A stretch of DNA of 7,571 nt from Candidatus Cloacimonadota bacterium (GTDB taxonomy: Bacteria; Hydrothermota; E44-bin80), in the NCBI GenBank assembly GCA_004375785.1, contig SOKM01000260.1:1-7571 (forward strand). The letters are read 5' to 3'. The position numbers and the translations under genes were made by a program. Positions 6,601 to 7,571 of this stretch are shown here, piece after piece. The notes under the pieces were generated by a model, which did not search any database, was not told the DNA's origin, and saw nothing but the letters and a program-made list of their open reading frames with translations. Each line of letters begins with the position of its first letter. Position 1 is the stretch's first letter.

Positions 6601-7571
6601 CCTGGAACAGGATGGCTTGGTCAGATTGAGCAGTATGACCCTTCCACACAGACATTCACAGGTCTAAACTTTGGTTATAATCCTACGATTACTATCCCCA
6701 ATGTTGCAGGTGGTCTTAGCTTCTATGAAGGTTTCAGGAATTGCGATGTCCTCTTTGCATTGGTCCAGGGTACACCAGACGCCATCGTTTGCATCTTTGT
6801 GAGACAGGATGTTACTTGTGACCATGATGTTGGAGTCGTTTCAATTGATGCACCGCCTGTAAGTATTATGCCAAGTACAACACTTGACCCGACTGCGACC
6901 TTTAAAAATTATGGTATTTTCGACGAAACCTTTGATGTCTATTTTGATATAGATACAAACGGCGCTCTGTTCTATACCGATACAAGAAATTTGACTGTCT
7001 CTTCAGGTGCAGAAAGCACTGTAGCGTTTAATTCCTGTATCTTCGGTGATATAATAGGTTTCACTTATGATATTACGGTATATACTGTACTTGCTGGCGA
7101 TGAATACTCCGGTAATGATACTCTTACACAACAGACCATTATCAATCCTACTTTCTGGGAGATTCTTGACCCACCTCAAATGCCGAACGGAAGTTCAGGA
7201 CACTCGATGGCATCAGGACATGACGGTTTCATCTATGTTTCTGGTATCAATACAGGTACAATAACTAATTACATGTACATCTATGACATTAATGCTAATA
7301 CATGGGCAAGTGGCCCTGATGCCCCTACTGCATCTGCATACGGCACAGCAAACTACTGCAACGGTAAGTTCTACAAAATCGGTGGAACCAGCAGCTGGCC
7401 CGCACCGCTCACGGCAATTGACATCTACGATATAGCAGGTGCAACCTGGTCATCTGGTACACCCTCCCCCATCGGTCTTCTCGACCATATGAGCAGTGTA
7501 TTCAACGACTCACTCATCTTTACCTTTGGTAACGGTAACTGGAGTATGACACCAACGAACGATGTATATAT
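3625..7571 (+). CDS. Giant secreted multi-domain protein (propeller, CARDB-like, Kelch-like), 3' end cut off
   Basis: The frame is open for 1315 codons to the window edge without a stop. The first 45 residues are basic then hydrophobic (KR at 20-21, core 22-40), an export signal; A25-G26-C27 looks like a lipobox but sits too early in the core. Counting from ATG 3625: a variable Gly/Pro-rich linker (~45-187) with GKHIES at 65-70 and 94-99; a propeller-like domain (~188-412; WDGTYLYL, GLTYDP, LWLATN); CARDB-like module A (~420-529); a jelly-roll-like domain (~532-698) with a DxDxDxxxD loop at 603-611; CARDB-like B (~702-812); a second propeller-like domain (~813-1065); CARDB-like C (~1066-1173); and Kelch-like repeats (~1177 on; YDINANTW, FYKIGG). 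The modules share SFDV/TFDV and AGDE/VGDE-x3-ND motifs; B and C open with DHDVGV. No enzyme motif is seen. Surface binding or adhesion is inferred; a C-terminal sorting domain beyond the edge is possible. ATG 3673 is an alternative start. Confidence 0.85.
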   Translation, partial: MNKKSKIINPLIKGGKMTYKRFFFAGCIILALLFTSSLFTQTTTSENALSSIRKGKSVSSTIKGGKHIESKAVFAKDFGARVLGSDNLSSPWVGKHIESDNTLHIFNPPRINIPADDYGVSEDVSAFVRNRTINTNNRTEFSQSVATKTGDLKQPGKGITRKDDLSFTSEGSPPGHPPGGTDALGDILQTIDLAAIGMPGGGFDNAGLSWDGTYLYLQNMFDNNCYVIDPTGPNIVNNFPTGAGAEITWGVGHEQNLWITEAVSLPGMTYEYTFAGAPTGISFNAMQGGAVWMGDASEWWPDGEIWIIAVGGSNKAYKFAVPSGVCLDSLSDPAWASISQRGLTYDPVTATFWIGGWNSNMVWQIDTITGAPIKSFGFTDIASLAYDNQSAGGPYLWLATNAATNYIYKIDPDVSLLNTDAEVLSIDYPNIDCFVMTPGVAVTVQATVRNNGINTETFDVLCEIDSAGTIIYSDIESVTLNSMQSTQVNFAPQWNAPVEDVNYYVTVTTQLAGDEDPSNDSKTTRAKAVTWTDEISYDDGTMANAWRWLEPLSFDSIIAKMCEPPSYPCYLKYAAVYLLSDTDPFWPWPDGTHDPVELTVWVDTDGDNIPDNLVFRDTVCGDAIAPSWVYVVPIDTVQISNYNFWIGFNNLPGGGEEGIGLDAATNFAANKYTGSYGGVWHTQAMQVGDEMIRAYVSTISLDHDVGVSSIDNPPGDAVPPSSNITPQATVTNYGNFTESFDVTLEIDQGGPPIYTNTQFVITLAPGNSTPVTFTNWTTGPEGNTYTMTFYTQLVGDEYPPNDTLSKSVHTYQLGDIIYELDIETPCVDNQLLGVEYDGTYFYVTGGNTGVDPNKVYVIDTLGNLIWTFDQPVWSIGWGWRDLAWDNVYAGADRVDTLYGSADNFADAFGIDLIGGFLTNYASYLGPENPNRALAWMDDNLWFYTANFGSPCYWFDKSNPLIGSVANTWAMYGSAYDTDATDGGWIWWHSQDDPGTGWLGQIEQYDPSTQTFTGLNFGYNPTITIPNVAGGLSFYEGFRNCDVLFALVQGTPDAIVCIFVRQDVTCDHDVGVVSIDAPPVSIMPSTTLDPTATFKNYGIFDETFDVYFDIDTNGALFYTDTRNLTVSSGAESTVAFNSCIFGDIIGFTYDITVYTVLAGDEYSGNDTLTQQTIINPTFWEILDPPQMPNGSSGHSMASGHDGFIYVSGINTGTITNYMYIYDINANTWASGPDAPTASAYGTANYCNGKFYKIGGTSSWPAPLTAIDIYDIAGATWSSGTPSPIGLLDHMSSVFNDSLIFTFGNGNWSMTPTNDVY
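3662..3668 (+). promoter_or_regulatory. Second Shine-Dalgarno site, for alternative ATG 3673
   Basis: AAGGAGG lies 4 nt before ATG 3673, in frame with and 48 bp inside the frame from 3625. Starting here gives a compact signal peptide (MTYKRFFF and onward), the more usual form. The longer form adds 16 residues including five lysines before the hydrophobic core. In the longer form these bases encode K-G-G-K, so the match could partly be chance. Confidence 0.5.

Overview
The window reads as a stretch of an AT-rich bacterial genome, probably an uncultivated candidate phylum of the WOR-3 (Stahlbacteria), Cloacimonadota or Hydrothermae kind. That guess rests on three things: a giant secreted protein built of CARDB-like and propeller modules, gene spacers filled with short inverted repeats (the TGTCATTCTGAG type and the GTAGGAGC/GCGAGAC type), and low GC. 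The assignment is inference; no marker gene here settles it.

Layout, all on the + strand. Positions 1-206 hold the C-terminal end of a tRNA-dihydrouridine synthase. Fourteen bases later comes a complete M23 zinc metallopeptidase of the MepM/Csd3 type (221-1432), probably in the same operon. A 379-bp spacer (1433-1811) is made of simple repeats and a nested inverted-repeat element. A complete cobalamin-binding-type radical SAM protein (1812-3170) starts at TTG without a visible Shine-Dalgarno site. A 454-bp spacer (3171-3624) begins with a cluster of repeat hairpins and ends in an unusually rich control region. From 3625 to the window edge one reading frame stays open for 1315 codons and continues beyond: a giant exported protein.

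The most interesting part is the control region of the giant gene. It holds an exact match to the sigma-54 (RpoN) -24/-12 consensus (3500-3515). About 117 and 189 bp upstream of the predicted start point lie two near-identical 15-bp palindromes (GTGCAAAATTTGCAC type), 72 bp apart, where enhancer-binding-protein sites normally lie. Downstream is an exact sigma-70 consensus promoter, TTGACA-N17-TATAAT (3571-3599). Two in-frame ATG codons (3625 and 3673) each follow a strong Shine-Dalgarno sequence. This suggests one surface protein under two promoters, with possible dual translation starts.

The giant protein has a signal peptide, a linker with a short internal duplication, a propeller-like domain, and then three diverged CARDB-like Ig modules that alternate with a jelly-roll-like domain, a second propeller-like domain and a Kelch-like domain at the window edge. 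No catalytic motif is visible, so it looks like a surface, adhesion or binding protein. Its synonymous GC rises sharply toward the Kelch part.
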